Translations under genes and position numbers: made by a program
In this document: positions 37,057 to 47,073 of the stretch, in pieces
Position numbering within the stretch: position 1 is the stretch's first letter
How the letters are laid out: each line of letters begins with the position of its first letter
NCBI GenBank assembly: GCA_944322605.1
Contig: CALUPD010000001.1
Span: forward strand, 179,854 to 243,853
Reading direction: 5' to 3'
Source of the DNA: an uncultured Bacteroidales bacterium
Lineage (GTDB): Bacteria > Bacteroidota > Bacteroidia > Bacteroidales > UBA932
Length of the DNA: 64,000 nucleotides
The notes under the pieces: model-generated
Database searches by the model: none
Told to the model about the DNA's origin: nothing
The model's input: only the letters and a program-made list of their open reading frames with translations

Positions 37057-39123
37057 ATGAAATTCAAACTGACACCAATCATTATGGCTGCATCCCTTTT
37101 TGCAGGCGCGTGCTCTTCTTCTGCTGAAGGGCCGATTATAGAAAAAACGGACATCAAGGTCGAAAACGGGCTGTTCACACCTGAAATAATGCATATGTTG
37201 GGCAAGGTGAGCGACCCGCAGCTTTCTCCGGACAAATCGAAGATACTGTACGGGGTCTCGTACACGGACATCGGACAGAACAAAAGCAACAGGGAACTGT
37301 TCGTCATGAATACGGACGGTACGGGAAATACGAGGATAACAAGGACTCCGCAAAGCGAATCATGCGCAAGATGGATAGACGATACTCGCATAATGTACAT
37401 ACGCGGCGGCCAGATATGGGTGATGAATGCCGACGGTTCAGGCGCGAAGCAGGTGAGCGACGTTGAAAACGGAATATCCGAATTCAAGCTCTCTCCTGAC
37501 AAAAAGTCGCTGATCTATGTTTCCGAAGTGAAGGCGTGCATCAAGCCGACAGACAATTATCCGGACCTGGACAAATCCTCCGGAAGGACGATCACTGATC
37601 TGATGTACAGGCATTGGGATCATTTCGTCGAAACCGTGCCTCATTCTTTCGTGGCTTCATTTGACGGAAACAGGGTAGGCGAAGGCGTCGACATTCTCGG
37701 AAGCGAGCCTTACGAATTGCCGACCCTTCCGTTCTCGGGCCTGGAACAGCTGAGCTGGAGCCCGGACGGAAAATACATAGCATATTCATGCAGGAAGGTT
37801 ACCGGCAAGGAATATGCCTTTTCGACCGATACGGACATATACATATACGACGTGGCTTCGGGAAAGACAGTGAAGAACATAACCGACGGAATGGACGGGT
37901 ATGATACCGAGCCTTCATACTCCCCTGATGGAAAAACCCTTGCATGGATAAGCATGGAAAGGCCGGGATTCGAGGCTGACAAGAGAAGGCTTTTCGTTTA
38001 CGATATCGAGTCCGGACACATGAAGGACTGCACGGCAGGGTTCGGTTACAATGTCGATTCCTATGCATGGAGCGACGACGGCAGCACCATATATTTCAAT
38101 TCCTGCGTTAATGCCCTTGTCGGCCTTTTCAGCATGAATATGGAGGATAATTCCGTAAGGCGCATAACTCCTGAAGACGCATGGTTCGATTTCAGCGGCG
38201 TGCAAGTCGCAGGCGACAGGCTTATCGGTACTTATGCAAGCATGAAGATGCCTTCCGAACTCGTTTCCGTAAACATATCGGACGGGTCGTTCGCGCAGAT
38301 TTCGCATGAAAACGACGATATCCTGTCCAAGTTGAAGGATGTCAGGATAGAAGACAGGTGGATGCCTACCACTGACGGCAAGAAAATGCTAACATGGGTG
38401 GTATACCCGCCTGATTTCGATCCGGAAAAGAAATATCCGGCCATACTAATTTGCCTCGGCGGTCCTCAGAACACGATGAGCCAGTCTTTCTCGACAAGAT
38501 GGAATTACAGGCTCATGGCAAGCCAAGGATATATTGTCATACTTCCTAACAGGCGCGGGGTCATAGGTTTCGGCCAGGACTGGACGGACGAGATTTCCGG
38601 TGACTATTGCGGGCAGTGCATGAGGGATTATGCTACCGCTGTGAATGAAATGAAGAAGGAAAAATACGTAGGCAAGGTAGGCGCGGCCGGCGCAAGTTTC
38701 GGCGGCTATTCGATATATTATCTTGCCGGGACCCACAATGGCATGTTCGATGCGTTCCTTGCCCATGCAGGAATCTTCAACCAGGAACAGATGTATATGA
38801 TGACCGAAGAATTGTGGTTCCCTAAATGGGATAACGGCGGAGCTCCATGGGACACCAATCCTGTCGCAGCAAGGCATTATTCGCATTCCCCTCATAAATT
38901 CATCAAGAAATGGGATACTCCTATCATGATAACGCACGGGGAAATGGACTACAGGGTTCCTGTCGAACAGGGAATGGCCGCTTTCAATGCGGCTCAGATG
39001 ATGGGCGTGGAATCGAGGATGCTCCTGTTCCCTGAAGAAAACCATTGGATATTGAGGCCTCAGAATTCTGTTCATTGGAACAGGGAATTCTTTGCGTGGT
39101 TCGACAAATATCTTAAAGACTAA
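37057..39123 (+). CDS. S9-family (prolyl oligopeptidase/DPP-like) serine peptidase
   Basis: A secreted lipoprotein peptidase of about 688 residues: lipobox FAGAC puts the lipid at C19. A WD40-like beta-propeller (repeated LSPDKSKILY, SWSPDGKYIAY, SYSPDGKTLAW) spans about residues 40-400, followed by the alpha/beta-hydrolase domain with S547 in GASFGGY, D631 in GEMDYRVP and H663 in EENHW. It should cleave di- or tripeptides from peptide N-termini, as in DPP5-type enzymes of asaccharolytic Bacteroidales. A TTG at 37036 is an alternative start but is 7 codons before the lipoprotein ATG. It stands just after the 83-bp repeat. Confidence 0.9.
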   Translation: MKFKLTPIIMAASLFAGACSSSAEGPIIEKTDIKVENGLFTPEIMHMLGKVSDPQLSPDKSKILYGVSYTDIGQNKSNRELFVMNTDGTGNTRITRTPQSESCARWIDDTRIMYIRGGQIWVMNADGSGAKQVSDVENGISEFKLSPDKKSLIYVSEVKACIKPTDNYPDLDKSSGRTITDLMYRHWDHFVETVPHSFVASFDGNRVGEGVDILGSEPYELPTLPFSGLEQLSWSPDGKYIAYSCRKVTGKEYAFSTDTDIYIYDVASGKTVKNITDGMDGYDTEPSYSPDGKTLAWISMERPGFEADKRRLFVYDIESGHMKDCTAGFGYNVDSYAWSDDGSTIYFNSCVNALVGLFSMNMEDNSVRRITPEDAWFDFSGVQVAGDRLIGTYASMKMPSELVSVNISDGSFAQISHENDDILSKLKDVRIEDRWMPTTDGKKMLTWVVYPPDFDPEKKYPAILICLGGPQNTMSQSFSTRWNYRLMASQGYIVILPNRRGVIGFGQDWTDEISGDYCGQCMRDYATAVNEMKKEKYVGKVGAAGASFGGYSIYYLAGTHNGMFDAFLAHAGIFNQEQMYMMTEELWFPKWDNGGAPWDTNPVAARHYSHSPHKFIKKWDTPIMITHGEMDYRVPVEQGMAAFNAAQMMGVESRMLLFPEENHWILRPQNSVHWNREFFAWFDKYLKD

Positions 39124-39219
39124 AAAACGGGCTGTTCTTTCCGGGCGTGCTGCTGTTTGCCGGTATGCATCCGGCAGCCCTGCCCGGGAGCAGGCGGGAA
39201 ATGCAAATTATTGGAAAAA

Positions 39220-41256
39220 ATGAACGATGCAAATCCTTTATTGACAGAATCCGGACTGCCTTGCGGCGCTCCGGATTTCGTCAAAATAAAGCCGGGGGAT
39301 TATATGCCGGCTTTTGAAAAGGCTATAGAAGAAGCCAAAAAAGAGATAGATTCGATAGCTTCCGATAACAGAGACCCGGACTTCTGCAATACTGTCGAAG
39401 CGATGGAAAAGTCCGGCGCTTTGTTAGACAAGGTTTCTAACCTGTTTTTCAATATAAAGGAAGCGGACACTTCTCCCGAAATGGAAAGGACGGCAGAGGC
39501 TGTTACCCCGATGCTTACAGAATTCAGCCTGCACGTCTCCATGAATGAAAAACTGTTCGGCAGGGTGAAGGCCGTCTACGACAATAGGAAGGCCCTGTCT
39601 CTTGACAAGGAAGGCGAGATGCTTCTTGAAAAGACCTACAAGTCTTTTGCGAGGAACGGAGCTGAACTCAAGGGCGAAGCCAGGAAAAAGTACGGCGAGA
39701 TTGAAGAAAAGCTTTCTTTGGCGGTCCTGAAATACGGTCAGAATGCGCTGTCCGGGCAAAACGCGTATTCTATGAATATTACCGACGAATCAGAACTGGA
39801 CGGACTCCCTGAATACGTGAAGGAAGCCGCTGCCGAAGAGGCTTGCTCCAAAGGGAAAAGCGGCTGGCTTTTTACCCTGCATGCCCCGTCATACGGTCCT
39901 TTCATGAAATATGCCGCTAACCGGGATTTGAGGAAGCGGATGTGGATGGCTTATAATACCATTTCCGTTTCAGGCGATTACGATAATCGCGAGATTGTCA
40001 GGAACATAGTGAACCTCAGGCTGGAGAAGGCAAGGCTGCTTTCTTACGGCACGCATGCGGACTATGTCCTTGAAGAAAACATGGCAAAGGACAAGGAGAC
40101 GGTGAACGGATTCCTTTCAGGACTCGTGGAACGTACTATGCCTTTCGCGAATGAAGAGTTCGGGCTGATCGAGGATTTCGCGCATGGAAAGGGCCTTGAA
40201 GGAGAGCTCATGCCATGGGACTTCCCGTATTATTCCGAGATGTACAGGCATGAGAAATTCGATCTTAACGACGAGCTGCTGAAGCCGTATTTCAGCCTCG
40301 AATCCGTTCAGGACGCTGTATTCGGGCTGGCTGGCAGGCTCTATGGAATTTCAATAAGGCCGGCTGCCGGGATTCCTGCATACCACAATGATGTCAGGGT
40401 GTTTGAAATGACGGATAATGACGGCTCTTTCCTCGCGTTGCTGTACATGGACTATTTTCCGCGCGAGAGCAAGCGCAGCGGGGCGTGGATGACGGAGTTC
40501 CGTGGAACATCGGTGGATGGCGGAAAAGAAAAAAGGCCGTTCATAAGCCTTGTGTTCAATTTCACCAAGCCGTCTTCAAAAAAGCCGTCGCTGCTATCGT
40601 TCTCAGAAGTGACGACGTTCCTGCATGAATTCGGGCATGCCCTGCACGGGGCTTTTGCAAAAGGCAGGTACGCATCGCTGACCGGAACGAATGTGGCCCG
40701 CGATTTCGTGGAACTTCCTTCGCAGCTCATGGAAAACTGGGCATATGTGCCGGAGTACCTGAATTCGTTCGCAAGGCATTACCGGACAGGGGAAAAGATT
40801 CCTTCCGAATATGTAGACAGGATAATAGGAAGCAGGAATTTTCTGAGCGGCTATTATCAGGCAAGGCAGCTGTCTTTCGGATTGCAGGATATGGCATGGC
40901 ATTGCATTTCCGAACCATTTGAAGGCAATGTCCTTGAGTTTGAAAGGAAAGCCGTAGAACCGGCAAGGGTCCTGCCTTCGGTGGACTGCACGTCTGTGGC
41001 GACCAATTTCAATCATATATTCGCTGGAGGCTATTCCGCCGGATATTATTCGTATAAATGGGCGGAAACACTTGAGGCGGATGCCTTTTCATTGTTTTTG
41101 GAAAACGGAGTGTTCGACAGGGCTACGGCTGCCTCATTCAGGGAGAACATACTTTCCAAAGGCGGCATCGAAGACGCCGGTGTCCTTTACAGGCGTTTCA
41201 GAGGACGCGACCCGCAGCCTGACGCCTTGATGGAAAAACTCGGGCTTGTGCGATGA
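39220..41256 (+). CDS. M3-family metallopeptidase (peptidyl-dipeptidase Dcp-like)
   Basis: The protein of about 678 residues has the zinc motif HEFGH at residues 469-473 in FLHEFGHALHG and a third-ligand Glu near 512. These, and the length, identify the thimet oligopeptidase/Dcp family, which trims short peptides. No signal peptide is visible from the ATG at 39220, so it is cytoplasmic; the frame is open from 39157, but the extra 21 residues do not look native. Placed after the S9 peptidase, it may finish degradation of imported peptides. I cannot separate Dcp from oligopeptidase A by sight. Confidence 0.9.
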   Translation: MNDANPLLTESGLPCGAPDFVKIKPGDYMPAFEKAIEEAKKEIDSIASDNRDPDFCNTVEAMEKSGALLDKVSNLFFNIKEADTSPEMERTAEAVTPMLTEFSLHVSMNEKLFGRVKAVYDNRKALSLDKEGEMLLEKTYKSFARNGAELKGEARKKYGEIEEKLSLAVLKYGQNALSGQNAYSMNITDESELDGLPEYVKEAAAEEACSKGKSGWLFTLHAPSYGPFMKYAANRDLRKRMWMAYNTISVSGDYDNREIVRNIVNLRLEKARLLSYGTHADYVLEENMAKDKETVNGFLSGLVERTMPFANEEFGLIEDFAHGKGLEGELMPWDFPYYSEMYRHEKFDLNDELLKPYFSLESVQDAVFGLAGRLYGISIRPAAGIPAYHNDVRVFEMTDNDGSFLALLYMDYFPRESKRSGAWMTEFRGTSVDGGKEKRPFISLVFNFTKPSSKKPSLLSFSEVTTFLHEFGHALHGAFAKGRYASLTGTNVARDFVELPSQLMENWAYVPEYLNSFARHYRTGEKIPSEYVDRIIGSRNFLSGYYQARQLSFGLQDMAWHCISEPFEGNVLEFERKAVEPARVLPSVDCTSVATNFNHIFAGGYSAGYYSYKWAETLEADAFSLFLENGVFDRATAASFRENILSKGGIEDAGVLYRRFRGRDPQPDALMEKLGLVR

Positions 41257-41396
41257 ACGCGCATGCGGGCCCGATTTATTGCGGCGGACATGAATGGACG
41301 GCTGGAATCCTCTTTTCCGCGCCGGGGAGTCGCCCGGCATGCGGACCGGCGCATGGAAATCCGGCTGATGACCATTAAAAGAAACGGGAAAACGAA

Positions 41397-43346
41397 ATGG
41401 CAAGTTATTTACAGGTAGAAAACATATCCAAGTCTTACGGGGACAGGACTCTTTTCAAAAATGTCTCGTTCAATATCAATGAAGGAGACAAAATAGCCCT
41501 CATCGCTCCGAACGGCACCGGAAAAACCACGCTTCTTTCCATCCTGGCCGGAAAGGACAGTTCGGACATGGGCGGGGAAGTCAAATTCCTGAAGGACATA
41601 AAGGTCCATTTTCTTGAACAGGACCAGCTTTACGACCCTGATTCGACAATATTCGATATATTGTACAACGGAGCTGACGACGTTTCGGCTGCCATAAGGC
41701 AATATGAACAGGCCGTGGCTTCCGGAGACATGCACAGGATAGGAAATGCTATGAACCTTATGGATTCATTGCAGGCCTGGAAAATCGAGCAGGATATAAA
41801 ATCGTCGCTCTCGTCGCTCGGCATCGAAGATTGCTCGAAAAAGGTATCCGTCCTTTCCGGAGGTGAAAGGAAAAGGGTAGCGATAGCCGCGATGATATTG
41901 TCCAAAGCCGATTTCCTCGTGCTTGACGAACCTACTAACCATTTGGACCTCGATACTATAGAATTCCTTGAAGATTATTTGGGAAAGTCGAGGTGTACCC
42001 TTTTGATGGTCACCCATGACAGGTATTTTCTCGACAGGGTATGCAACCATATAATCGAACTCGATAAGGACGGCATATATAACTATAGCGGCAATTATTC
42101 CTATTTCCTTGAGAAGAAGCAGGAAAGGGAAGACATGCGCGCTGCCGAAATAAAAAGGGCGAAAAACCTTTACAGGACTGAACTCGACTGGATGAGGCGC
42201 ATGCCGTGCGCGAGGGGAACGAAGGCCAAATACAGGGTGGACGCCTTTCATGTCCTAAAAGGCAAGGCGTTTGATAATGCAGCCTCCGCAAGGTCCATGG
42301 AAATAGACTCTGGGATGGCAAGGGTCGGCAAGAAAATAATCGAATGCAGGAATGCCACTTATTCATACGGGGACAAGCTTATTCTTGACGGATTCACATA
42401 TAATTTCGCGCGTGGCGAAAAGATAGGCGTAATAGGCCCGAACGGGATAGGGAAATCCACGTTCATAAAATTGCTTATCGGGGAACTGAAACCGGATTCG
42501 GGAACGATAAGCGTAGGAGAGACGATCAGGTTCGGATACTATTCCCAGGCAGGCATGAGTTTCAACCCGGATCAGACCGTAATGGAAGCCGTGAGGGACA
42601 TTGCCGAAACGGTAAGGCTTTCGGACGGTTCTGTCGTCTCGGTAACGTCGTTCCTCGGCAAATTCCTTTTTCCTCCGTCTTCTTACAACGTGAAGATCGG
42701 CAAGCTAAGCGGCGGCGAGAGGAGGCGCCTCTACCTTCTTACGGTCCTTATGCGGAATCCTAATTTCCTCGTGCTCGACGAGCCTACGAATGATTTGGAT
42801 ATTCTGACATTGAATATATTGGAGGATTATCTCGTTTCGTTCGAAGGTCCGGTGCTCGTGGTTTCCCATGACAGGTATTTCATGGACAAGATAGCTGATC
42901 ACATATTCGTGTTTACAGGCGGAGGAGAAGTCCGGGATTTTCCGGGAAGCTATACCGATTTCCGCAATTTTATGGAAGCAAACGGATTGAAGGATTATGG
43001 AACGGCCATGTCAGCCCATAGCGGCGTTGATACAGGCCGGGCCGACAATGCATCCTCGTCTAAAAGCACGAATCAGAAAGGCAAGAACCGGTCATTCAAT
43101 GAAAAGGGGGCAGGCCGTCCGTCCGTGCGGAAGCTTTCGTACAAGGAGAAAATGGAGATAGAAGAATTAGAGGCTGGAATTGCGGCTTTAGAGGCTGAAA
43201 AAAAGGAAATCGAGGAAAAACTGTCTTCCGGCCTGCTTTCCGCTAAAGAACTGAATGAAGCCTCATTGCGCTATTCGGAATGTTCGGCCGTTTTGGACGA
43301 AAAAGAAACAAGATGGCTTGAACTTAGTGAAGCGGGGACATTTTAA
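41397..43346 (+). CDS. ABC-F family ATPase (Uup-like)
   Basis: A 649-residue soluble protein with two ABC cassettes. Cassette 1 has APNGTGKTTL (about residue 36) and LSGGERKR with LDEPTNHLD; cassette 2 has GPNGIGKST, LSGGERRRLYLL and LDEPTNDLD. There is no membrane domain. A charged linker leads to a C-terminal coiled coil (about 585-645) rich in Glu and Lys, as in Uup. ABC-F proteins act on ribosomes, and Uup-like ones also affect transposon excision. Its stop is 6 bp before the alpha/beta-hydrolase gene, so the two are probably co-transcribed. Confidence 0.92.
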   Translation: MASYLQVENISKSYGDRTLFKNVSFNINEGDKIALIAPNGTGKTTLLSILAGKDSSDMGGEVKFLKDIKVHFLEQDQLYDPDSTIFDILYNGADDVSAAIRQYEQAVASGDMHRIGNAMNLMDSLQAWKIEQDIKSSLSSLGIEDCSKKVSVLSGGERKRVAIAAMILSKADFLVLDEPTNHLDLDTIEFLEDYLGKSRCTLLMVTHDRYFLDRVCNHIIELDKDGIYNYSGNYSYFLEKKQEREDMRAAEIKRAKNLYRTELDWMRRMPCARGTKAKYRVDAFHVLKGKAFDNAASARSMEIDSGMARVGKKIIECRNATYSYGDKLILDGFTYNFARGEKIGVIGPNGIGKSTFIKLLIGELKPDSGTISVGETIRFGYYSQAGMSFNPDQTVMEAVRDIAETVRLSDGSVVSVTSFLGKFLFPPSSYNVKIGKLSGGERRRLYLLTVLMRNPNFLVLDEPTNDLDILTLNILEDYLVSFEGPVLVVSHDRYFMDKIADHIFVFTGGGEVRDFPGSYTDFRNFMEANGLKDYGTAMSAHSGVDTGRADNASSSKSTNQKGKNRSFNEKGAGRPSVRKLSYKEKMEIEELEAGIAALEAEKKEIEEKLSSGLLSAKELNEASLRYSECSAVLDEKETRWLELSEAGTF

Positions 43347-43352
43347 ATATCA

Positions 43353-44951
43353 ATGAATATGAAAAATACAGCGTATGCCGCTCTTGTGGCGGCTCTTGTC
43401 TTTTTGCCGTTTTCCTTACCCGGCAATGCACGATGCGAATCAGGCAATGGGGGCGACGGTGTCTCGGGAACATGGTCCGGAAAGATTTCGGCAGGAATCG
43501 CTTCTCTCAATATAGTTTTTCACATCTGCGAAAAAGACGGGAAATTGTTTTCATTGTTGGATAGCCCTGATCAGAACGTTTCGGGCATAGCGGCCGACAG
43601 CTCTTCATTGAGGAACGACACCGTTTTTATCAGGATAAGCCGCCTTATGGCCGAGTACGAAGGCGTTTTCAGAAATGACAGCATATGCGGAACATTCAGG
43701 CAGTCCGGAATGGATTTCCCGCTTGTTCTCCGGCGCGGGTTCACGCCGTCCGGAAGGCCGCAGACTCCTGTGCTTCCTTTCGGGTATACGACGGAAGACG
43801 TGGTTTTTGAAAATGACAGAGACGGGGCCTCTCTTGCCGGAACCATTTCTTATCCGGTCGGCTATGGACATGGCATGGAAAGCTGCCGTCCGGCAGGGGA
43901 CGTATGTCCGGATGACGCCGGTTCAGGCCCGAAGGCACGCCGTCCGGACAAAAGCCTGCGGATTGGCGGCAAGCAGGAAAGCGGGCCTGCGCAGGCCCGG
44001 CAGGATTGCAGGCCTTGCATGGTGGTAATGGTGTCGGGAAGCGGCTTGCAGGACAGGAACGAGGAAATTTACGGGCACAAGCCTTTTCTTGTTATAGCGG
44101 ACTGGCTTGCGAAAAACGGCATAGCTTCGCTAAGGTACGACGACAGGGGAACAGGAGGCTCGAAAGGCGATGTGGAAAATGCCACCACTGAAAATTTCAT
44201 GCGAGATGCCCTTGCTGCCGTAAGGTTCGCTAAGCAGACAGGCCGGTTTTCCCGCGTGGGCATTCTCGGGCATAGCGAAGGCGGCACGATAGCGTTCATG
44301 GCCGCTGCCGAATCGGACGATGTGGATTTCGTAATAAGCCTTGCAGGCGGCGCGGTCGGCGGCGACAGCATCCTTGTCTGGCAGAACAGGCGTATGCTCG
44401 AACTTTCCGGAGTTGACGGGGAAATAATCGACGGATACGTGCGCGTATTAGGCAAGGTCTTGGAAATAAAGGCTCTCGGATTTCCGGAATGTGTCAAGGG
44501 CTATAAAAAACTGAGGAAGAAGTATTCAATGTATCCGGAAGACCGGATCGACGGTTTGATTGCTTCAGTTGTTGTCGATGAAATCATGGAAGAAGAACCG
44601 GTCGGCCTGCCCGCCGCTGCGATAAGCAATCTGAAGAATGTCCTTGCCCGCAAAAGCGCGTGGATAGATTATTTCATAGCGAGCGACCCTGCGGAATATA
44701 TCAGGAAGACGGACTGTCCAGTGCTGGCCCTTAACGGAAGCAAGGACACCCAGGTGGATCCGTCTTCGAACCTTGCCGCCATACGGGAAAATGCGCCGCG
44801 AGGCAGCAATGTGACGGTAATCGAGCTTCCCGGGCTCAATCATCTTTTCCAGCATTGTTCAACAGGTCTTGTGTCAGAGTATAAAGACATCGAGGAAACC
44901 ATTTCTCCAGAAGTACTGGAACTGATTGCGGACTGGATACTGTCCTTATAA
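43353..44951 (+). CDS. secreted alpha/beta hydrolase with N-terminal accessory domain
   Basis: The 532-residue protein has a signal peptide (about 1-27), an N-terminal beta-rich domain (about 35-130, a GTWSGKISAG...LNIVFHI start as in DUF3887-like proteins) and an alpha/beta-hydrolase domain with SGSGLQDRNEE, nucleophile S308 in GHSEGG and the acid/histidine in NGSKDTQVDP and GLNHLFQ. Relatives are esterase/peptidase-like. Between the strands GTISYPV and CMVVMVSGSG lies an unusual insert of about 48 residues (about 172-220), Cys/Pro/Gly/Arg-rich with a GC-rich coding sequence, unlike the rest. Substrate is unknown. Confidence 0.8.
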   Translation: MNMKNTAYAALVAALVFLPFSLPGNARCESGNGGDGVSGTWSGKISAGIASLNIVFHICEKDGKLFSLLDSPDQNVSGIAADSSSLRNDTVFIRISRLMAEYEGVFRNDSICGTFRQSGMDFPLVLRRGFTPSGRPQTPVLPFGYTTEDVVFENDRDGASLAGTISYPVGYGHGMESCRPAGDVCPDDAGSGPKARRPDKSLRIGGKQESGPAQARQDCRPCMVVMVSGSGLQDRNEEIYGHKPFLVIADWLAKNGIASLRYDDRGTGGSKGDVENATTENFMRDALAAVRFAKQTGRFSRVGILGHSEGGTIAFMAAAESDDVDFVISLAGGAVGGDSILVWQNRRMLELSGVDGEIIDGYVRVLGKVLEIKALGFPECVKGYKKLRKKYSMYPEDRIDGLIASVVVDEIMEEEPVGLPAAAISNLKNVLARKSAWIDYFIASDPAEYIRKTDCPVLALNGSKDTQVDPSSNLAAIRENAPRGSNVTVIELPGLNHLFQHCSTGLVSEYKDIEETISPEVLELIADWILSL

Positions 44952-45373
44952 AGTAAGTGTAAGTGTTTGTCTCGTGTTCGTCTCATGTCCGAAAACCATT
45001 ATGTTTTTTGCCGTCCTTGTAAAGGAAATTTTATCCGCATTACGTTTTTGGCTGCGGCACTATGCGGACTCTCATTTGGTCCAAGCCGCGCGTGACGGGC
45101 GGTAGAACCTGCTGACACTGCATATGCGGGAAACTCCGGCTTTCCATTCGGCAGTGTTTCATTCGATGTATAATCTGCATGACTGCGCATATGCGGGCGT
45201 GCCGCGTGTAGAAGGCTGTGGCCGGAAAGCATGGGACTTTTTATGTCGACGTTGCAATGACAGCGTGCCGAACTCCGGCGGATGCCGGGAGGTGTTTCCA
45301 TATAGCGCGGGCGCATGCCTTGTCAGAACATTGATTTTCAAATGGCATAGCCTGCCTTTGTAAAAACAACAAC
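44952..45373. other. non-coding region after the alpha/beta-hydrolase gene
   Basis: No gene that I can support. It holds two copies of GCATATGCGGG (near 45122 and 45187) and a few short GC hairpins, then ends at a strong terminator. I see nothing else in it. Confidence 0.5.
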
Positions 45374-45404
45374 AAAAAAGCCGCGTAAGCAACGCGGCTT
45401 TTTT
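45374..45404. terminator. strong bidirectional terminator
   Basis: A perfect 13-bp stem (AAAAAAGCCGCGT with ACGCGGCTTTTTT) around the loop AAGCA. Both strands end in a T-run, so it can stop transcripts of the plus operon and of the minus lipoprotein gene. Confidence 0.92.
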
Positions 45405-45431
45405 GTCTGATATGTCATTTTTTACGAAGAA

Positions 45432-46850
45432 TTATCTTGCAGGAAGGTACATAGGAGCCAGTTTCGCTGCTGATTCTCCGGTTTCTTCACCGAAGATGTC
45501 CACGAGTTCTATGGCAGAAGGATCATCGTATTGGCCTTTTACTATATCAACCTGGGCGATATGCGAGTTTTCTCCCAACCTGTTTTGGTAAGTATTGTCT
45601 TCGTATCTTTCACAGTAAGAAGCCAGCCAGTATGAATGTCCTGAGACTGCGCTTACTACCGTCGGGCCTTCGAGCAATGTGAATATGCCTGTCTGCACGC
45701 TCGACATGATAAGGTTGGATATTATAAGGTCATTGTTCATATCCTGTATGTCGTTTGTAATCATGCATATTCCCATGAGATAACTGAATGAGCTTCCAGG
45801 GAATTCGTTCCAATTGTTTTCGGAAGATGTCCATATTACGGCATCGGAACCGTTCTGCTTGTTCGAATTGAATCCGGTGATGAAACTTTGGAGGGTCTTC
45901 TGCTGTTCTACTGTCGCAGTAGGAAGGAGCTCGCTGAATCTTGATGAGAGCTCATCGAGATCGTATACCTTGTATCCTTGTTCAAATTTGAGAGACGTAT
46001 CCCAGCTCCTGGTGTGGTATTCTGTAGTGGTACAATACCTTACTACTCCTTTGGCAGTTATGTCGACAACGAAAATAGTCATGTCGGTATCAGGGGATGC
46101 TCCGAGATTGTAAATCTGCCTGTCGCCGTAGTTGTTTGCGATAGAGTATATGCAGTCTTCTACCGTAAGGCTCGGATTCGCGTCGATGGTTTCTTCTACG
46201 GCTTCATCGATGTATGCCTGTATTTTCGCCAGGTCGCCGTTGCCGTTGCCGTCGCCCAAGGTGGCATTGAAATCTTCAGTTGTCATTTGCGAGCACCAGT
46301 ACATCGGAGAATCGTCGTTCACGCTTACTGCTGTAATGCATCCTATAGGGATTATGTTCATAGGAGTGATGTATGCTTCAAGAAGAGGCACATGCCTGTC
46401 GGTCTTGAAGAGGGCTTTGAAAAGCCTCTTGCCCATGTTCCCTTTGTTGTCGAGCTGGAAAGCATAGACATAGTAGTTTGAATTCGGTTCGAGTCCGGTG
46501 AATTCCACTGTCTGGTTCCCGCTGTATATTTTTGCAAGCACGTCCGGATTGGCGATATCGGCAGCAACCTGTTTCATGAGTACCGAGTCTGCTCCTATTT
46601 TGTCGTATTCGGTCTTCAGGATGCAGTCGAGATAGTAGGTCACATTCGCAGTATCGACTTCAGCCCTTACTGAAACTGAGTTTTCGCTGATAGAGGAGTT
46701 GTCTACGGAAAGAGTGACCGTCATTCCAGTGAATCCGTCACCCCCTCCCGGAATAACAGGTCCTTCTCCATTGTCGCATGATGCGAATGAAAGAGTCGCG
46801 ATGGCAGCAATAGATGCTGATACAAACGACAGATAGCTTTTGATTTTCAT
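45432..46850 (-). CDS. lipoprotein of unknown function with Fn3-like N-terminal part
   Basis: This 472-residue lipoprotein has lipobox LSFASC (C25). After a Gly/Pro-rich linker comes a region like a fibronectin-type III sandwich (about residues 42-150; VEFTGLEPNSNYYVYAFQLD is the typical last-strand motif). The rest, about 150-470, alternates helical and strand segments and matches no family I know. A candidate -7 element (minus strand TATTTTCG, 46893-46900) is weak. It is convergent with the hydrolase operon and lies next to the AraC regulator gene, but a link is not shown. Confidence 0.7.
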   Translation of the reverse strand: MKIKSYLSFVSASIAAIATLSFASCDNGEGPVIPGGGDGFTGMTVTLSVDNSSISENSVSVRAEVDTANVTYYLDCILKTEYDKIGADSVLMKQVAADIANPDVLAKIYSGNQTVEFTGLEPNSNYYVYAFQLDNKGNMGKRLFKALFKTDRHVPLLEAYITPMNIIPIGCITAVSVNDDSPMYWCSQMTTEDFNATLGDGNGNGDLAKIQAYIDEAVEETIDANPSLTVEDCIYSIANNYGDRQIYNLGASPDTDMTIFVVDITAKGVVRYCTTTEYHTRSWDTSLKFEQGYKVYDLDELSSRFSELLPTATVEQQKTLQSFITGFNSNKQNGSDAVIWTSSENNWNEFPGSSFSYLMGICMITNDIQDMNNDLIISNLIMSSVQTGIFTLLEGPTVVSAVSGHSYWLASYCERYEDNTYQNRLGENSHIAQVDIVKGQYDDPSAIELVDIFGEETGESAAKLAPMYLPAR

Positions 46851-46981
46851 GATAAGTATTTTAATTAATTTTTAAAATTTCGTTAAACAGCGCGAAAATA
46901 GCAATTATTTTTATAAATGAAGTTCTTTTTTACAAAATATGTGCAATTTCCATGCCTTCGGTTTTCGAGGATCGGCGGCCG

Positions 46982-47073
46982 GTCGTTTTGTCTGGTCCTG
47001 TCGCTGCGTCTTCATCAGGCGAGGAAGCAGGCATGGAGAATAAGTCAGTCATTTTGCCTGGTCCTGTCGCTGC
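46982..47073. repeat. 26-bp imperfect direct repeat at the 3' end of the AraC gene
   Basis: 46982-47007 and 47048-47073 are identical in 24 of 26 positions. The second copy holds the last codons and stop of the AraC gene; the first lies 66 bp further downstream, in the same frame, with CGA where the stop TGA is. Confidence 0.75.

Noticed and set aside
45124..45363. 79-residue ORF in the gap before the strong terminator
   Set aside because: Cys-rich and low-similarity composition, no promoter, no neighbouring context; not distinguishable from chance.
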